A stretch of 64,000 nucleotides of DNA from Prorocentrum cordatum (GCA_963575745.1 CAUYUJ010014264.1:1-64000), one strand, 5' to 3'. Positions 1 through 11,639 are shown, counted from the first letter of the stretch. The notes: a model not told the origin generated them from the letters alone. Made by a program: numbers and translations.

Positions 1-46
1 TCCTCCTCCTCCTCCTCCTCCTCCTCCTCCTCCTCCTCCTCCTCCT
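1..46. repeat. TCC microsatellite
   Basis: Uninterrupted TCC triplets begin at the window edge, so the tract may extend further left. Confidence 0.95.
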
Positions 47-300
47 TCTGAATCGCCATATCATCCTCATCCGCATTTTCTTCCTCCGATGGCCCGACCA
101 TCCGTGGCCCGGGGAGGCTCCCAGCCGCCGCGGCGCCAAAGGGCGCGCGAGCGCCCGCCGCGTGCGCGGCGGGGGGCGCGCGCAGGCCCGCGGCCGCAGA
201 GGCCCGCGGTCGTGGGGAGGCATAGTTCGCGGCCCTGGGGTTCCTGGGAGCGCTGTTGGGCCCTGGCGGCGAGGCGCTCCTCCCCGGCCTAGCGAGGCAG

Positions 301-447
301 CACAGAAGACAGGTTCCTGCACTTGGTGGCGAGGGGCGGCCTCGAGGACCTCAGCCTCTTTGTCGGGAGCCCCCAGACTTCCGCCGAGCAGAGGGCCAAC
401 GCGAGCGTGGTTTGCGTCGACGCCACCGCGCTCTGGCTCAAGCGGAG
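301..447 (+). CDS. Candidate internal exon, unknown protein
   Basis: An open frame beginning at 302 reads as protein-like sequence (for example EDRFLHLVARGGLEDLSLFV, then VVCVDATALWLK), with no low complexity. It is preceded by GGCAG at 296-300 (acceptor-like) and followed by GT at 448-449 (donor-like); the frame stops just beyond. A second hydrophobic frame lies upstream at about 210-300 in another phase, so an extra boundary or an indel is possible. The family is not recognised. The exon call rests on composition and boundaries only. Confidence 0.4.
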
Positions 448-1260
448 GTAGAGCACATCCACGAGTGCCCTTCTCGAAGAAGACTGAACTGCCCGAGTGT
501 AAACGTTCGGAGCTCCGCGAGGATTCCCCGGATCGGCTCTGGACCCACCCAGCCCCAGGCGGCGCCTTCAGTTCCGCCCCACGCGCGCTCCACGCGCCAG
601 GGAGGGGGGCTCCAGCGCAAACCCGAGAAATCTTCGGGTCTTCCGAAAGTTTGCGCTTGCGCTGATGTTTCTTCCTTTGCCTTCGGCGCTTAAGATCGCC
701 CGCCTCGCCGGAAACCGCGGTTGGGTCGCGCGCCCGCCGGCCAAGGCGCCCGGCACAATGGCCGCATCGGGCGCAGGCGCGGGGCGATGGGCCACCGATC
801 GGCGCGGGGGCGCCGTTGGGGCTCTGGGAGCAAAGCGCCATTTGGAGGCCTCCGTGCGCGCCGCATTCGCCCAGGAGGCGGCAGAGGCGAGCGACTCGGT
901 GCACTCGGAGTTGGGCGCCAACATCATCCATCGGCTCGCTCGAGCGCGCGGCGCCGTAAACAACAGATAACAGCAGATCGCTATGTTCTCCGCCCGCCCT
1001 TTTTCATGCCCCCTCCTCCCCCCTCGTTCCCATCGCAAGGTCAAAGGACGCCCATGGCGCGAAACCACGCACGTCGCGTCCTGGCGGAGCCCCTCGCGGC
1101 GCCTCCGTCGGAGAAGCGGGGCCCGCGCGGCGTCCCAGCGGCCCCCTTCCCGTCCGTCGCCGCGCTAATCTTCCCCGTGAAAAGGCCCGTCCATTGGTCC
1201 GGAGGCGCCGCGCCCGTCCGTCGCCGCCGCCCCGATGCCCGCTCACCCACCCCGTTGCGC
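448..1260. other. GC-rich sequence without assignable gene
   Basis: Frames are open on both strands because of GC richness, but none is clearly protein-like. Positions 505-640 resemble the CCGCGCGGATTTCTTGG fold-back family seen at 19.8, 30.2, 36.3 and 38.7 kb. Confidence 0.4.
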
Positions 1261-1264
1261 CTCC

Positions 1265-1560
1265 CCCCCGCTCGCATCGCAAGGTTCGCATTGCTTCGCA
1301 TAGTGTTGCATCGCTTCGCATCGCATCCCATTGCGTTGTACTGCTCGGCATCGCATCACATTCATTTGCAGTGCGTTGATCATTGCATGGCATGGCACTG
1401 CGTTGGATTGCGTTGCGTTGCGTTTTACTGGTTCGCATTGCGTTGCATGGTTTCGCAGGTTGTTGCTTTGCACCACAGAAAGATTGCGCCACATGGAGTG
1501 CACCACCTAGATTGCGCAACGTTGATTGCACCACCTCGATTGCACCGCCTAGATTGCAAG
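1265..1560. repeat. Degenerate GCATTGCGTT minisatellite
   Basis: Short, about 5-10 bp variants of GCATT, GCGTT and GCATC follow each other to about 1470. They pass into about 13-bp variants of ATTGCACCACCTAG to 1560. Confidence 0.7.
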
Positions 1561-2230
1561 GCGCCGTTCATTGGGATCCACGCTGACGAACGTTGTTTTC
1601 TATACTTACAATACCCGCGGGCACACACTGTCAGGAGATGGTAAGGCACAGGGTCCCGGATTTCGGGGGGTCGTACGTTCAACAGTCGCTGCAGGTTTGT
1701 CAACATATTATATTGGTTCACATGCTTGAACAAACACATTATGCACACCCGTTTCAACGGATGTGCAGGACTGAAACATCCATCGAAATTGCACGGCGAC
1801 CAAGTGTACGAGGATGCGCACAAGATAAGGTGTTAAGAAGGTCTGGTCCGCGCAGGTTGGCGGATGCACTTACAAAACGCAGGCAACACACGTCTGCAAT
1901 AGTCACGTTGGAGCGACCATGATTCAGCACAGCCAGAGCGTGCGCACGTGATTGCGGGGCTCCTTATTGGGACACACCGCCATTCGGCCATCATGCTCTC
2001 CACCAATTGTCCGCTTCGTCGCCTCGCCCGCATCCGCTTCTGTTCCTCGGCGGCGAGCCCAGGAGGGAAGTGAGAAGGAATTGGCCTTGTCAGAAGGTTT
2101 GGAAGTCCCCCAGCATTTTGAGAATTGTCACGCCTTCCCCGAAGACGCAGAAAAAAAATCAGAAGGCGCGAGGGTGTTTGAGAAGATCCCGCCCGCCTTC
2201 TGAGAAGGCCTTCTCCTCCTCAATCTCCAC
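1560..2230. other. Non-repetitive stretch, nothing assignable
   Basis: Mixed-composition sequence. I see no convincing gene, RNA or element boundary here. Confidence 0.4.
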
Positions 2231-2275
2231 CCTTCGCTCGCCGCCGAGGTCCCTCTCCCCCAGCCCTCCCACCCC

Positions 2276-2405
<130 letters not shown>

Positions 2406-2632
2406 CCCAGGGTCCGTCTCCCTGCCCCGAGCCCCCTCTGTCCCCCCCCAACCCCTTCTTGCGCTGCGCCTCCTGCCGCCTCTCCTTTTCCGCCCCTGGT
2501 ATCCCGTGTTGCGCCGAGGGCGGCAGCGGCACAGAAGGTCTGCTCGCGGGCGGCCGCACGTACACCGCGCGGGTGCCCGCAGCGCTTAAACGGACAGCTA
2601 CAGAGGGTGAGGAGAAGTCCGAGCAGGAGTAG

Positions 2633-2722
2633 GACTGAGTAGGACGAGGAGGAGAAAGAGGAGGAGGAGGACGAGGAGGAAAAGGAGGAGGAGGAGAAAG
2701 AGGAGGAGGAGGGCAGACGAGG
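2633..2722. repeat. GGA microsatellite
   Basis: Imperfect GGA/GAA triplets. Confidence 0.9.
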
Positions 2723-3030
2723 AGGAGGGGCAGGGGAATGGGAATGAGGAGCACCGCCGCCTCTGCATGGCCTTCGCAGCGGTCCAGGCACTTCGGAGGG
2801 GGCGGGGGCCATCATCCCAGCAGATGCACCTGGCCGAGGTGCAACAACACTGTGTTTTCTCACGTTGCGGTTTTGTTATGTCGTCTGGGGTGCGGCCGAA
2901 GTAGCGTCGTTCGCAGGCGTGGAGCCGAACAAAGAATGTGTGCCAGGGGATGCCAACCTGCTGCCCGCACGACGAACGCACACTCAGCAGATTCGCGGTG
3001 GTGTGGAAGAGCAGAAAAGGATGGAAGTGA

Positions 3031-3201
3031 ATACACCTTAGGCGATGCTTAAGAAAACTTAAGTTTTCGGCCAGAGTCTCGATTATTCTTAACGTTTCAA
3101 TGTAAATCTTGAGATTTTCATGGAAACGTTGGGTGTCTATTCCAGTTCTGAGACTATGAATTTCTTAACCCATGATTTCTTAAGCATTTCGCAGGGTGTA
3201 G
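3031..3201. mobile_element. AT-rich fold-back element
   Basis: The left arm begins ATACACC and carries ATGCTTAAGAAA; the right arm ends with the complementary TTTCTTAAGCAT and GGTGTA. Pairing extends inward with interruptions (AGTCTC with GAGACT, AACGTTTC with GAAACGTT, AAATCT with AGATTT). It is an AT-rich island in GC-rich DNA and has no coding capacity. Confidence 0.6.
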
Positions 3202-3650
3202 TCTACAACCTCCAGCATCACATCTGACTTCTACCCTCGACGCCCTGCTCCCTACGCTCTCCTCTCTCTCCGCTCGCCGCCCCGCCCCTTGCTTTCCGAT
3301 CCGTAATAGATGCTCTCATCGCCCTGCTCCATGATACACCACCTTATGATGCCCACCACTCTCCACCATATACAATATTCGTCTTGGCGCAGGCCATTGG
3401 GCGAGCGAATGCACCCGTGGCGTCAGCCTCAGACCATCTATTAATTACCCTTGTTTCTCACCGTACTCTGCCTCCTGACTCGATGAATTGCCTGTTCTCC
3501 GTAACATCCCCAGTCTATATATGTGTGTGTCTCTCTTTCCTTCTCTCTTGTTTCGTTTGTGTTCCTCTCTCTTTCTGTATTTAAATATATGGATGGATCT
3601 CGCTCTCCCACAGTCGCTCTTCCCAGATACACGCGTAGCTACATGATTAC
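3202..3650. other. Unassigned stretch with a CT-rich end
   Basis: Unique-looking sequence with a CT-rich run at about 3525-3580. No gene is seen. Confidence 0.4.
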
Positions 3651-3950
3651 GCACATGTGCAACCAGACAGTCTGCATGCATACACGTGGCGTGTTACATG
3701 TGGCGTGTTACATGTATCCATACACATACATGTATATGCATGTGTATGGGTACATGTATGTGCATACGTATGTGCACACTGGTATGGAAGTGTGCATGAC
3801 CTGTACATGTAATATAAATGTGTGTATGATATGTGTACATGTGTGCGTATTTGCATCTAATTATGTATGTGCAGTATGTTGCATACAAGGATATGCACAC
3901 GCATGTGCATATGTAAATGAAACTGTATGTTTTAATGATTTTCTGTTTGC
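3650..3950. repeat. Degenerate (TATG/TGCA) repeat
   Basis: Alternating purine-pyrimidine ATGTATGTGCAT variants. A similar tract lies at 4984-5380. Confidence 0.8.
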
Positions 3951-4055
3951 ACGCATGCATGCCCAGCCCTCCTCTCGCGGCCCCCTCATCGTTCTCTCTC
4001 TCTCTCTCCCTCTCCCTCCTCGATTTACCCTCACCGACTGCTGGCGTTACGGACG

Positions 4056-4436
4056 ATGCCCCGAAGAAGGAATCATCGGCGCAAGAAGAATAACAAAAAG
4101 GCGAGTTCGCATGTGTTCGAGCCCGTCTTGGATCAGCAGCACGTTTCTGACTCTCATCCTTGCACGAATCCTTCCCTTCTTGAGACCTCCCATGAGGACC
4201 TCGCTGCGGACATTCAGTCCGGAATCGTTTCACAAGATGCGAAAGAGTTAGACGACGCGGATGTTGAATTGCTGGGCCGCCTCGCTCGTGGCGAAGCTGT
4301 GCTCGCGGAGTTGCAGCTGCAGCCGTCGCTGAGGGCACCGGTCTTGGAGGTCGCCTCTCGGCTGATGGCAACCGGTGCGAGTTCGAATGTTGCATTCCTG
4401 CCACGTGTGCAGGGCTTGGCGACTCAGCAGGAATGA
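4056..4436 (+). CDS. Possible small protein or exon, unknown
   Basis: An ATG-started frame of 126 codons has a basic N-terminus (MPRRRNHRRKKNNKK) and then an acidic, mixed-composition body with a helix-like leucine/alanine stretch (ELLGRLARGEAVLAELQLQP). It lies between a CT repeat and another low-complexity tract but contains no repeat itself, which sets it apart from neighbouring frames. No family is recognised. The start is the first ATG of the frame. It could be a single-exon gene or part of a larger one. Confidence 0.4.
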   Translation: MPRRRNHRRKKNNKKASSHVFEPVLDQQHVSDSHPCTNPSLLETSHEDLAADIQSGIVSQDAKELDDADVELLGRLARGEAVLAELQLQPSLRAPVLEVASRLMATGASSNVAFLPRVQGLATQQE

Positions 4437-4609
4437 TGTCTACTCTGGGTGTTTTTTCTCAGTGATGGCTGGACTTAATGTTTGCCTGGCGTTTTGGTGC
4501 ATTCAAATTCCTCTGCTTGCCAGTCTTTCTGGAAGCTTGTCACAGCAGCAGCCTGCAGCAAAAGAGTTGTCTCTCTTCGATTACGTTCTATGTGCATGTG
4601 TCCGCCTGT

Positions 4610-4775
4610 CGTGTTGTCTCGTTGTTTCTCTCGCTCTCTCTCCCTCTCCCTCTTTCTCTCTCTTTATTTAGTTATCTCTATCTCGCTCTTTGTTGTGTCT
4701 CTCTCTCACTCTTCTTTGCTCGTTTGTTTGTTCTCTTCCTCTCTCTCTCTCTCTCTTGTTCTCTCCCTCTCTCTA
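4610..4775. repeat. CT-rich simple repeat
   Basis: CTCTCTC and CTCTTT variants. A shorter tract of the same kind is at 3985-4020. Confidence 0.85.
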
Positions 4776-4983
4776 TGTATACGTACACACACATATATAT
4801 ATACATATTCATACATGTATATAGTAGAGGAGGAGAACAAACTGGGGAGATATGCGACACTACACAATATACATATCAACCACCAGGGGACAGCAGTCCA
4901 GCTGAGTCTTGCACCGCCGTGCGCCTTGCCGCCACTATGGTGGTCGGCGGATCCGGAAGTACCATTTGAAGGGAGTTCCGCGG

Positions 4984-5380
4984 CATCCACGCCATCCAGA
5001 CCCCCTGTATGTATGAATGTATGTGTGCATGTATGTATGTATGTGTGCATGTATGATGTTTTGTGTGTTCGTCTGTTCGCATGTATGCACGGATGGATAT
5101 GTGTGTATGCGTCGGCACGTACGTTTGTATGTATATGTGCATGTATGTAGACATTTATATGTATGCATGCCTGTATGTATGTCGGTATTTCTGTATGCGT
5201 CTTTGTATGTGTGTATGCACGCATGCATGCATTGCATGTATATGTACATGCATATGTGTGTATGCATGCGTACGTACGTGTGCATGCACATGTACATGCA
5301 ATTGTACGCAGGCATGCGTTTATGTATGCATGTGCGTCTGCCCGATAGTCTGTATGTATGTGTGTACGCATGCATACACA
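4984..5380. repeat. Degenerate (TGTATG)n repeat
   Basis: About 400 bp of alternating purine-pyrimidine TGTATG, TGCATG and CGTACG variants. Upstream, CATTTGAAGGGAGTT (4964) recurs in similar form at 5607 and 6801. Confidence 0.85.
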
Positions 5381-5621
5381 TCGATTTCACATACAGAAGG
5401 GTACATATCAAACAAACAACAAAACAACACCAATTTACTTTGCGGCAGACGACCTTGAACAGTATTACAGATACGGTTATTAGTGTATAAGCAGCCGACG
5501 AGTTTCACGACCAATGCACATGAAATTGAGATCGCTACGAATACTAAATCACATGCGAATATGATTACATGCGCGCGCGAATACGAGTACTGGTAGCGAG
5601 TACTCATTTGAGGGAGTTTCT

Positions 5622-5849
5622 GTGGCGGTCACGTCATCTACTCCCGGCGCGCGAGTACGTCAGGCCCCGCCGCGCCCCCAGGGACCATCTCTGGGACGCT
5701 CGCCGGGGCGCGCCGGGCGTGTCCCAGCAGGGCTCTCGCTCGAGACGTCCTCGCAAAGTCGGCCCCCGGCGCGCGAGGAGGTCAGGCCCCAGTCGTGGCA
5801 CGCAGTGGTGGTGCGCGTGCGTTTGGTCCTCGTCATCGACGTCTTTCAG
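5622..5849 (+). CDS. Candidate exon ending at F2 copy 1
   Basis: The frame is open for 76 codons and ends in a strongly protein-like segment (SWHAVVVRVRLVLVIDVFQ) exactly at the CAG that abuts the F2 element. Reading on into F2 gives lysine-rich repeat sequence and a stop, so removal of F2 is the simplest reading. ATG at 5622 is only the first methionine; the true 5' limit is unknown. No family is recognised. Confidence 0.45.
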
Positions 5850-6007
5850 GAGGGAAAGAAACACACAGACACAATTAATCGTCGATTCCCCAGAAGATAT
5901 GGGAAATATTGGAAGTGGGCGGGAAGACAGAAACCCAGAAAATACAGGAAAACATGAGGGATTATTTTATTTGTGTTTGTTTATTTGTGTGTCTTTGGGC
6001 CCCTTCA
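5850..6007 (+). mobile_element. F2 introner-like element, copy 1
   Basis: It begins GAGGGAAAGAAACACACAGA after TTTCAG and ends GGGCCCCTTCA. The internal blocks CCCAGAAAATA and TTTATTTGTGTG are shared with copies at 23611, 37596 and 40450. In this copy the final G of the AG is changed to T, so the 3' splice site would have to be nearby or lost. Confidence 0.7.
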
Positions 6008-6099
6008 TTGATCCCCGCCGTCCTCTTCCCCCTGGCCCTCGCCGTCCTCGCCCCCGCCCTCGTGGCCCTCGCCCTCCCGATCACCCCCCTCCAGGCCCT

Positions 6100-6560
6100 C
6101 GCCCTTCTGATCTTCACCCTCATGATAATGACGCATTCTTGTCCTCCTCACCCTCGCCCTCCTGCAACGCGGTCGTGATCCCCGCCCTGCTCATGCTCGT
6201 TCTCATGATCCTGATCCTCGCTCTTCTCGTCACGCTCACTCTCCCGATCTTCGCTCTGCTGATCCTCCCTATCCTGCCCCACACTCCGTCCGACCCTCAC
6301 CCTGCTGACAACCATTATCCTCATCCTCGCTCTCCTGACCCTCATTCTCCACATCCTCACCTTCCTGCTCCACGCTCACCTGATCCTCGCCCGCGTGACC
6401 CTCGCTCCCCTGACCCCCCCCCGCGAGCCTCGCCCTCCTGATCCTCGCGTTCATTCTCCTCTCGATTATGTTTCCTCTCGCCCAGAAGCGCATGTCCCTT
6501 CTCCTATATACAGAATTTCCCGATCAACCGCAGGGTGGCTGGCTAGTACGAATGTGAATG
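6100..6560 (+). repeat. CTGATCCTC-rich repeat, copy 1
   Basis: A degenerate CTCCTGATCCTCGCC minisatellite is followed by a conserved tail (TATACAGAA..TCCCGATCAACCGCA). The same block with the same tail recurs at 8075-8465. Its leucine/isoleucine-rich translations look membrane-like but follow from the repeat. Confidence 0.75.
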
Positions 6561-7560
6561 CGAACGCGACTACGGATGCAAGTAGCAGCGCTGGTATTGA
6601 CTCCTGATCCGCATAGTAAATGCCAATGCTAAGTGTGATGTCACCCCTGTTCATGCGCACACGAATCCGAGAAAAACTTGAGGCCACGGGGGCTCGCGGA
6701 AGATAGCGGGATGCAGTGGGAGACAACGGGAGACAGCGGAAGACACCAGAAGGCAACGGGAGACAACGGTAACCACTATTGATACGCATGCAATCGACAT
6801 GTTCATTTGAAGGAGTTTCTGATGAACTCGCGCCATCCCGACCCCCAGCGAGCGAGATCCAATCTGGCACCCTCTCGCTCGAGATGCCCTCGCAGAAATC
6901 ACCCCGCGGGTTCCAGGCGCGACCCCTGGGACTCACCCGGGGCCTGCCTGGCCCTGGGTGCTTTTGTTGGTTGGCGCGTGCCCCTCGCCCCGATTGCCGC
7001 GAGATCCTGGCGACGTTGATGCGCGTCCGTGGCTTGCTTGTCGCAGCGCTTGCCGCATTGGGGCCGTGTCTTTGTCTCCCCGGAATCGCGCAGAATTGTG
7101 TTTTTTTCGCTTCGGCGCCGCGTAGCTTCTCGCAGCCTTCACCGCGCCGCATGTCGCAGCCGTCTTGCAGGTCCGCATCGGCTGCCTCACGGGGAGGGCC
7201 CGCTTACGCAAAACATAGATGCTTGTTCTGGTTCCGTCGGGCGTCAAAACATTGGCGTTCCTCTGCCCTTTCTTTCTTCGCCGCCGCCAGCGGCGCAACA
7301 TCATCAAAGTGTTGCTTGCAGTTTGGGCGCCGCCAATGTTTTATGACTTTGTGTTGTTTCGGCACACGATCGCCTCGATCGCTCCTGAGCGCCCCCGCGC
7401 GATCATCGCGCAACATAAAATTCTGCAGCGCGTTGTCTCGGGGCGAAGCGACCCCATGCGGCAACAACCAAGACCATCAAATAGCGTACATGCAACGATC
7501 AAGTCGGCCTCTGCCTACGGTGGGCGCGCCCCGGGCAAGCTGCAATAGCGCTGCCGTTGC
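6560..7560. other. Unassigned region with GGGAGACAAC repeats
   Basis: At 6700-6775 an about 10-bp GGGAGACAACGG motif is reiterated. From 6780 to 7560 frames are open on both strands; neither gives a recognisable protein. Confidence 0.4.
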
Positions 7561-7984
7561 CGCCGCGGCGGATGCGCGCCGCTGCGCAACAGGATAATGA
7601 TGCGAGTGCAAGAGGAGGGGGAGGGTGGGAGGTGTTCGACTTCACATATGGAGCGGCGCAGCTTGCCCCTTCCCAGTCTTTCCCTGCGTGGAACGCATGC
7701 CACTGGCAAAGCAGGCGGGGCCTATGGGGGCAGCATGAGCAAGATGAGCAGGAAGAGCAGGCTGAGCAGGAGGGAGAGGAGGAGGCGGCGGCGTTGGGGG
7801 TGCTGGTGAATGGGGGATGTGGACGGGGGATGAATTCGATGACGATGACAAAGAGAACCATGGGAATGACGAGGGCGACGGGGATGGCGGGGAGGAGAGG
7901 GGCGACGGGGGAGGACGACAGCGAGGACGCGGAGGGAGGAGGTAAGAGAGAGGAGGAGAGAACGAGAGTGTGGATGGTGATGAT

Positions 7985-8052
7985 GTTGAGGAGGAGGAGG
8001 AGGAGGAAGAGGAGGAAGAGGAGGAAGAGGAGGAGAAGGAGGAGAAGGGATG
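7985..8052. repeat. GAG microsatellite
   Basis: GAGGAG and GAAGAG triplets. Confidence 0.9.
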
Positions 8053-8074
8053 ACCTCCAGGGACGATCCTGGTC

Positions 8075-8465
8075 CTCACCCTCCTTGTGCTCATTATCAT
8101 TATCTTGATCCTCGCTGTCCTCGTGATGCCCACTCTGCCGATCCTTACTCTGCTGATCCTCCCTTTCCTACTCCACACTCACCCGATCCTCACCCTGCTG
8201 ATCTTCATTATCCTCATCCTCTCTGTCCGGACCCTCATTCTCCACATCCTCCCCTTCCTGCTCCACGCTCGCCTGATCTTCACCCGCGTGACCCTCACTC
8301 TCCTGATCCTACCCCTCGCGAGCCTCGCCCTCCTGATCCTCACCCTCCTCGTCTTCATCCGCCGCACCACCGCTTCCTGTTCTTTCACCTCGCCCACAAG
8401 CGCACGTTCCTTCTTCTGTATACAGAAACTCCCGATCAACCGCAAAGTGGTCGGATAGTACTCAT
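8075..8465 (+). repeat. CTGATCCTC-rich repeat, copy 2
   Basis: A near-colinear copy of 6100-6560, in the same orientation and with the same TATACAGAA tail. Confidence 0.75.
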
Positions 8466-8514
8466 ATGAATCTAGTGGCCCTCGGCCCATTCCGCCAACG
8501 TGCGTTGCAGGTCA

Positions 8515-8800
8515 GATGCCTCCTGGATGCTTGTGAGGCTCTCTTGGGAGGCCTCTCGTAGGGTTGCCGTGGGGCGTCTTGGGGGCCTGTTCGGGTCCGA
8601 TTTGGGTCTCTCGGGGCTCTTTGGGGCTCTTGGGCTGTTTTGGAGCCTGAAGGGCAGTTTTGGAAGCTCTGAAGACCGAGAAGGCGAGCATGCGAAAACC
8701 GCACGAGAAAACAATGGCTTTCGAAGATGTTGGCCTCTTGGGCCGCATTCCAGGGCTTTCAAGACGGCCCAAGAGGCGCCCAAGAGGGCTCCAGGACGGT
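8515..8800 (+). repeat. CTTGGGG minisatellite block 1
   Basis: Variants of CTTGGGGGCCT at about 12-bp spacing, followed by the GCGAGCATGCGAAAAC block that also follows the 11.6-kb block. Confidence 0.7.
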
Positions 8801-9325
8801 CCCCGGGGCCATCTGAAAATATGGTGGACATGCATGTCCCGAACAATGCGTTCTTGGCCCCTCGAAAAGTCACGCGGGACCCCAAGAGCGCTCGAAAGCG
8901 CCCTGAATTCTCAGCTGCGGGGTCTTCGAAGGACATTCACGGAATTCCACACAGAGACATCAAGGGGTCTTGAGGACCTTCCTCAGATGAATACCAATGC
9001 TGAGATCAATTTACATGCGAACACTGTTTCGCTGGAGGCCACGGGAGACGAGCGGAGGCAACCAGCGGCAACTGGAGACAGGGGTCGGCGACGAAATCCG
9101 AAGCCTACCTGCGCCGAACAACGATCCAGGCAATTCGATGGGCGGCGGGGGTAGGGTTCGGGATTCGTCGAGCACGCGGCGAAATCCGAACCCTCTACCC
9201 CGCCACCCATCGATTCAGGAGAACTGATGATTGGCGGGGGTGGGGTTCGAACGTCGCCACCGAAGGGGGGGGGGACGGATTCAGTGGGAGCGGCCCCGCG
9301 AGAGAGCGGCGCTTGGCGAGCCCAG

Positions 9326-9417
9326 GTGCGGTCTCTCCTCCGCGGCCTGCGGGAGTCGCAGAACACGCCCGTCCTCGCGGCGCTGCTGGGCGGCCCGCCG
9401 CCCGCGACTCTGCCCTG
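9326..9417 (+). CDS. Candidate exon before F1 copy 1
   Basis: After CCCAG at 9321-9325, the frame GTG CGG TCT... reads VRSLLRGLRESQNTPVLAAL, then LLGGPPPATLP, and reaches the F1 element. The composition is protein-like and there is no repeat. It would end two bases into a codon at the GC donor. No family is recognised. Confidence 0.45.
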
Positions 9418-9543
9418 GCATCGCTCGGACGTGTGCATGTTTTCTCGGCGAGAACCATTGAGGACGATCCTGGACCATCGAGCAAAAAAAACACGCACGA
9501 AACCGAACAATGCACTGGAAAAGGACGTCCGAGCGATGGCGAG
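9418..9543 (+). mobile_element. F1 introner-like element, copy 1 (GAG type)
   Basis: It begins GCATCGCTCGGACGTG and ends ACGTCCGAGCGATGGCGAG. It belongs to the subtype with GAGGACGATCCTGGA inside, shared with the 39437 and 40946 copies. Confidence 0.85.
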
Positions 9544-9990
9544 CTGCCCGCCCGCTGCCCCCCCCACCCCGGGGGCGCGCGCTGGGGGGCGATGGATGCG
9601 GGGGCCGCAAGGGCTGCCGACCCGAAGAGGGGCCCCTAAAGGGGGCCCCTCCGGGCCCAAGAGGGGCCTCGGGGGTCCGAAGCGTGGCCCTTTCTCCCCC
9701 CCCCAATTCGTCGCCCCCCTTTGCGTGAGGCCCAACCCCCTGGCTCGTTCGCGGGAGGAGGGCTCTCGGCGGGGGGGGTTCTGTCGCCTATTCGGCCTCG
9801 GGATGCTTTCGCCGGGCCCGGGGCCCGTAAAAAAAAAACTGCCCAGGACGAAAAAACAGCTTTGGGGAGAGTGGCCACCGTTGACCTCTCCTCGGGTGGG
9901 CTCGCGTAGTTGGAGCTCCAATGCGGTTGTGCGGCGGCGGTGGTAGCGGCTCCCCCTTCGCGTCTGCGGTAGTGCTTGCCGCCCTGGTCG
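9544..9990. other. GC-rich flank, possible exon continuation
   Basis: All frames are GC-rich, and one continues open from the F1 boundary to about 9946. Near 9780-9880 there is a weak reverse F3-like stretch. No firm gene call. Confidence 0.3.
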
Positions 9991-10094
9991 CGCAGTGTAT
10001 CACCCGAGATGCTGCTGCACCGCCTCTAGGCTTCGTGTCCGTCTAACGCCCCCTGCTCATACTACTGCTTCCTCTCTCTGCCTCCTCTGCCTCA

Positions 10095-10222
10095 TCCTCC
10101 TCCTACTCCTCCTTTTCCTCCTCCGCCTCCCTCTCCTCCTCCTCCTCCTCCTCCTCCTCCTCCTCCTCCTCCTCCTCCTCCTCCTCCTCCTCTTGCCCAC
10201 TCCTCCTCCTCCTCCTCGTCCT
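10095..10222. repeat. TCC microsatellite
   Basis: Nearly pure TCC triplets. Confidence 0.95.
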
Positions 10223-10237
10223 TCTCTCTGAACTACA

Positions 10238-10999
10238 GTGCAGGGACCAGCTCGTGCGAGAAGGCGGCAACGGCCAGCGGAAACGCTTCAGCTGCAGTCG
10301 TGCACAGTCCAGCTCGGGGACGGCCCGAGTGTTTGCGCATGGTCTCGGTCAAGCAGGTCGCGTGCGGTTTGTCGACAGTTCATCCCATTCACATCCGCTC
10401 TGATTATCGTCCTCCTCGCCTTCCCCCTCTTCTTCCTCCTCCACACGCCGGTGGCATCGGTCAACGCACAGTTACATCACCATGAAGCCGTCGCTCGCTC
10501 ACTGATGGGTTTCAGCGACAGGCGGGCACAACGGCACAGCAAGACCACAGCAGCGCCCTCGCGCGGCGGCTCTCGCCCGTGTCCGCCGACGAGAGCAGGA
10601 CCATTGGGACTGCTAGCTGTGCACAGGAAGGACAACACCACGGGTGCGACCATGGCGGTGGATCATGGGCGGCATCGGCAAGTCCAGGCGGGCGCGCGTG
10701 CCAAGTTCGTTTGCGCATTGCCGCCTGATGGTATTCCTCAGGCTCAGGGTACCCAGGTAGCCAACCAGTGTTGTTATTTACCTGAACGAGCGGAATTGTG
10801 TTACCATTGCCTACTCCAGAGTTGTAATGTCATGCTGTTGTTTGCTGCGACAGCTACAATACTTCGTATCGCTCGCCAAGGACGGCGGCCAAGATCGCAC
10901 GGATCAGATGACAGGCAAGCTATTCGTGGTCAGGTGTCGCATGGACGTCCCAGTCAACGCTCGGAGCTGCCAGCGGGTGTTCAGCACGAACTATGGTAG
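10238..10999 (+). CDS. Candidate coding region, unknown protein
   Basis: An open frame of 253 codons. An N-terminal arginine-rich part is followed by a hydrophobic segment (SALIIVLLAFPLFFLLHTPV, about residues 53-72) that could cross a membrane. Later comes a protein-like piece (QAGARAKFVCALPPDGIPQA) ending near a GTAGCC donor-like site at about 10757. It may be two or three exons in one phase rather than one continuous gene. No family is recognised. Confidence 0.3.
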   Translation: MQGPARARRRQRPAETLQLQSCTVQLGDGPSVCAWSRSSRSRAVCRQFIPFTSALIIVLLAFPLFFLLHTPVASVNAQLHHHEAVARSLMGFSDRRAQRHSKTTAAPSRGGSRPCPPTRAGPLGLLAVHRKDNTTGATMAVDHGRHRQVQAGARAKFVCALPPDGIPQAQGTQVANQCCYLPERAELCYHCLLQSCNVMLLFAATATILRIARQGRRPRSHGSDDRQAIRGQVSHGRPSQRSELPAGVQHELW

Positions 11000-11600
11000 A
11001 GGGAAGCAATTATTGAACACTCCCCTCCCCCCCAAACTCAAAGTTGGCACGCGCGGGGGAGGCTGCGGTCGAGGTGCAACTCATCAGACCCACCGCCAAC
11101 TGTGAACATTGGGGGGAGGGGGAGGCGTTGGCAGGTGTGGCATGAGTGTTCGCTATTTTTTCCGAGGCCTATATGCTACCCTTCTCGCAGAAGTGCGCAT
11201 TTCTCTGGAGTGGCCGACTCGCGCGGGCTCGGGGTCGACGGCTCCAGGGAGGCTCTGAGGGCGGCCTCGTTGTGGATCTCTGGCGACGCGTGGGAGCTGC
11301 TGGCAGGAAAGCGCAGGGGGGGCGAAAAACGCGGTGGAGTTCGCCCCGAAAGCATCCAAGCTCACGCAGCTTTCGGGCGAGGGTTCATCGTACGTCACAA
11401 GCGACGGTGGCTCTCTGGAGGGGATGGCACGACGTCGCGGGGGACTAGAATCCAGAGGTCTCCTGGTGGGGGGGTGGAAGGCCCCGCTGTGGAGGGCCAG
11501 GGGGGAGATTCTATAGGCTTACGCCACATCCGCCGACCCCTGTATAAACTATTGCGCCTCCAGGACTGCATTTCACGAGGCTTGTCCGAATCATGACACG
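11000..11600. other. Unassigned GC-rich stretch
   Basis: Open frames exist on + but none is recognisable. No repeat is evident before the minisatellite that starts at about 11640. Confidence 0.35.
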
Positions 11601-11639
11601 GTGCTCAGCATCGTTCCTGTTGCTTCGTTGCTGTTACCG

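Noticed and set aside
6180-6420. Isoleucine/leucine-rich membrane-protein-like frame (also 8087-8458)
   Set aside because: It is a translation of the CTGATCCTC repeat, and the other frames are open too.
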